This document shows, piece after piece, positions 63,746 through 64,000 of a stretch of 64,000 bases of DNA (positions within the stretch are counted from its first letter, which is position 1; each line of letters begins with the position of its first letter). Under the pieces are notes generated by a model. It ran no database searches, was not told the origin of the DNA, and worked only from the letters and a program-made list of their open reading frames with translations. The stretch is from CAZZDK01 sp964652235. Lineage in GTDB: Bacteria; Pseudomonadota; Alphaproteobacteria; UBA9219. The stretch spans positions 15,335 to 79,334 of the forward strand of contig CAZZDK010000008.1 in NCBI GenBank assembly GCA_964652235.1, written 5' to 3'. A program made the position numbers and the translations under genes.

Positions 63746-64000
63746 TCAAAAAGATATGAGATCACGGCGGACAAAGAATATCACGATAAGCAACAAAGTT
63801 GTGAACAGAGCGCAGTGATAAAGAAAAATCGTTTCGGAAAAAGCAACTCCGCGCCAACTTTTTACTTTGGAGGCAACGGGCGAAGTATTCATACTGAAAT
63901 CCGTGGGCAGGTTCTGATCTTCAGCCCTAACTTTGTCCCAGAGACTTCTAGGGTCTGTACCCAGATAATTTCTTGAGCGTGCAGCGGAAATGTGATTCAC
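63746..64000 (-). CDS. Putative small membrane protein, possibly continuing past the window
   Basis: 84 residues visible from a GTG at the window edge; the true start may lie outside. An N-terminal SRNYLGTDPRSLWDKVRAED segment and a C-terminal membrane anchor (HCALFTTLLLIVIFFVRRDL) give a tail-anchored layout. An overlapping plus-strand frame is less convincing. Not recognised. Confidence 0.4.
   Translation of the reverse strand: MNHISAARSRNYLGTDPRSLWDKVRAEDQNLPTDFSMNTSPVASKVKSWRGVAFSETIFLYHCALFTTLLLIVIFFVRRDLISF

Noticed and set aside
1..64000. rRNA operon, CRISPR array or riboswitch
   Set aside because: No rRNA-like stretch, regular short repeat-spacer array or recognisable riboswitch core was seen by eye; covariance-model searches would be needed to exclude small RNAs.

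Overview
This window reads as a moderately GC-rich alphaproteobacterial chromosome from a draft or metagenome assembly; it contains three runs of N. The class is suggested by the purC-purS pair, class II DAHP synthase, LolA-Xth and PpiD/TpiA neighbourhoods, a LivH-LivM fusion, EttA, an Lnt with a nearby XRE regulator, and many large hybrid histidine kinases. I cannot place it at order level. The lifestyle looks motile or chemosensory and oxygen-aware: two methyl-accepting proteins (one with a CZB zinc domain, one with a C-terminal hemerythrin domain) plus a free bacteriohemerythrin.

Bases 1-8130 are accessory. A compact integrative element carries a tyrosine integrase, an SF3/P4-like helicase, a prim-pol primase, a small HTH protein and one unknown gene. 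It ends at a copy of a tRNA-Leu-like 3' end near 5582-5606. A second copy of that 3' end (5781-5806) adjoins a second, 5'-truncated integrase. An IS5-type element cuts that integrase, and the IS transposase has itself lost an internal segment. The sequence around the tRNA 3' end is a quasi-palindromic repeat that recurs beside the complete tRNA-Glu at 51135-51210.

Bases 8129-61969 are core chromosome. In order: an EAL-like protein, a membrane rhodanese, alr, a long-form purC, nadE, class II DAHP synthase and trxB. Then comes a signalling cluster: a Cache-only membrane sensor, a FIST-histidine kinase operon and a 1029-residue GAF hybrid kinase. Next are lolA, xth, a YceI-lipoprotein-purS-purC operon (a second, short-form purC), a 1524-residue autotransporter, a small unknown gene and a membrane HExxH protein. 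These are followed by recG, mfd, a pentapeptide-repeat protein, ppiD and tpiA. A branched-chain amino-acid-type ABC operon has a fused permease and an apparently collapsed LivG/LivF ATPase. After it come a GNAT, tRNA-Glu, two chemoreceptors, ettA, a PQ-loop-like membrane protein, lnt (with a palindromic element inserted in frame), an XRE regulator, bacteriohemerythrin, an HU-like protein and a HisC-like aminotransferase.

From about 61970 to the end the sequence is again accessory: a strong terminator, an integrase C-terminal remnant, a membrane-associated unknown gene split by one base at a run of seven G, and small unknown membrane proteins.

The observations most worth following are the tRNA-3'-end-associated repeat, the membrane HExxH protein whose tail overlaps recG antisense, the in-frame palindromic insertion in lnt, and the LivG-LivF hybrid.
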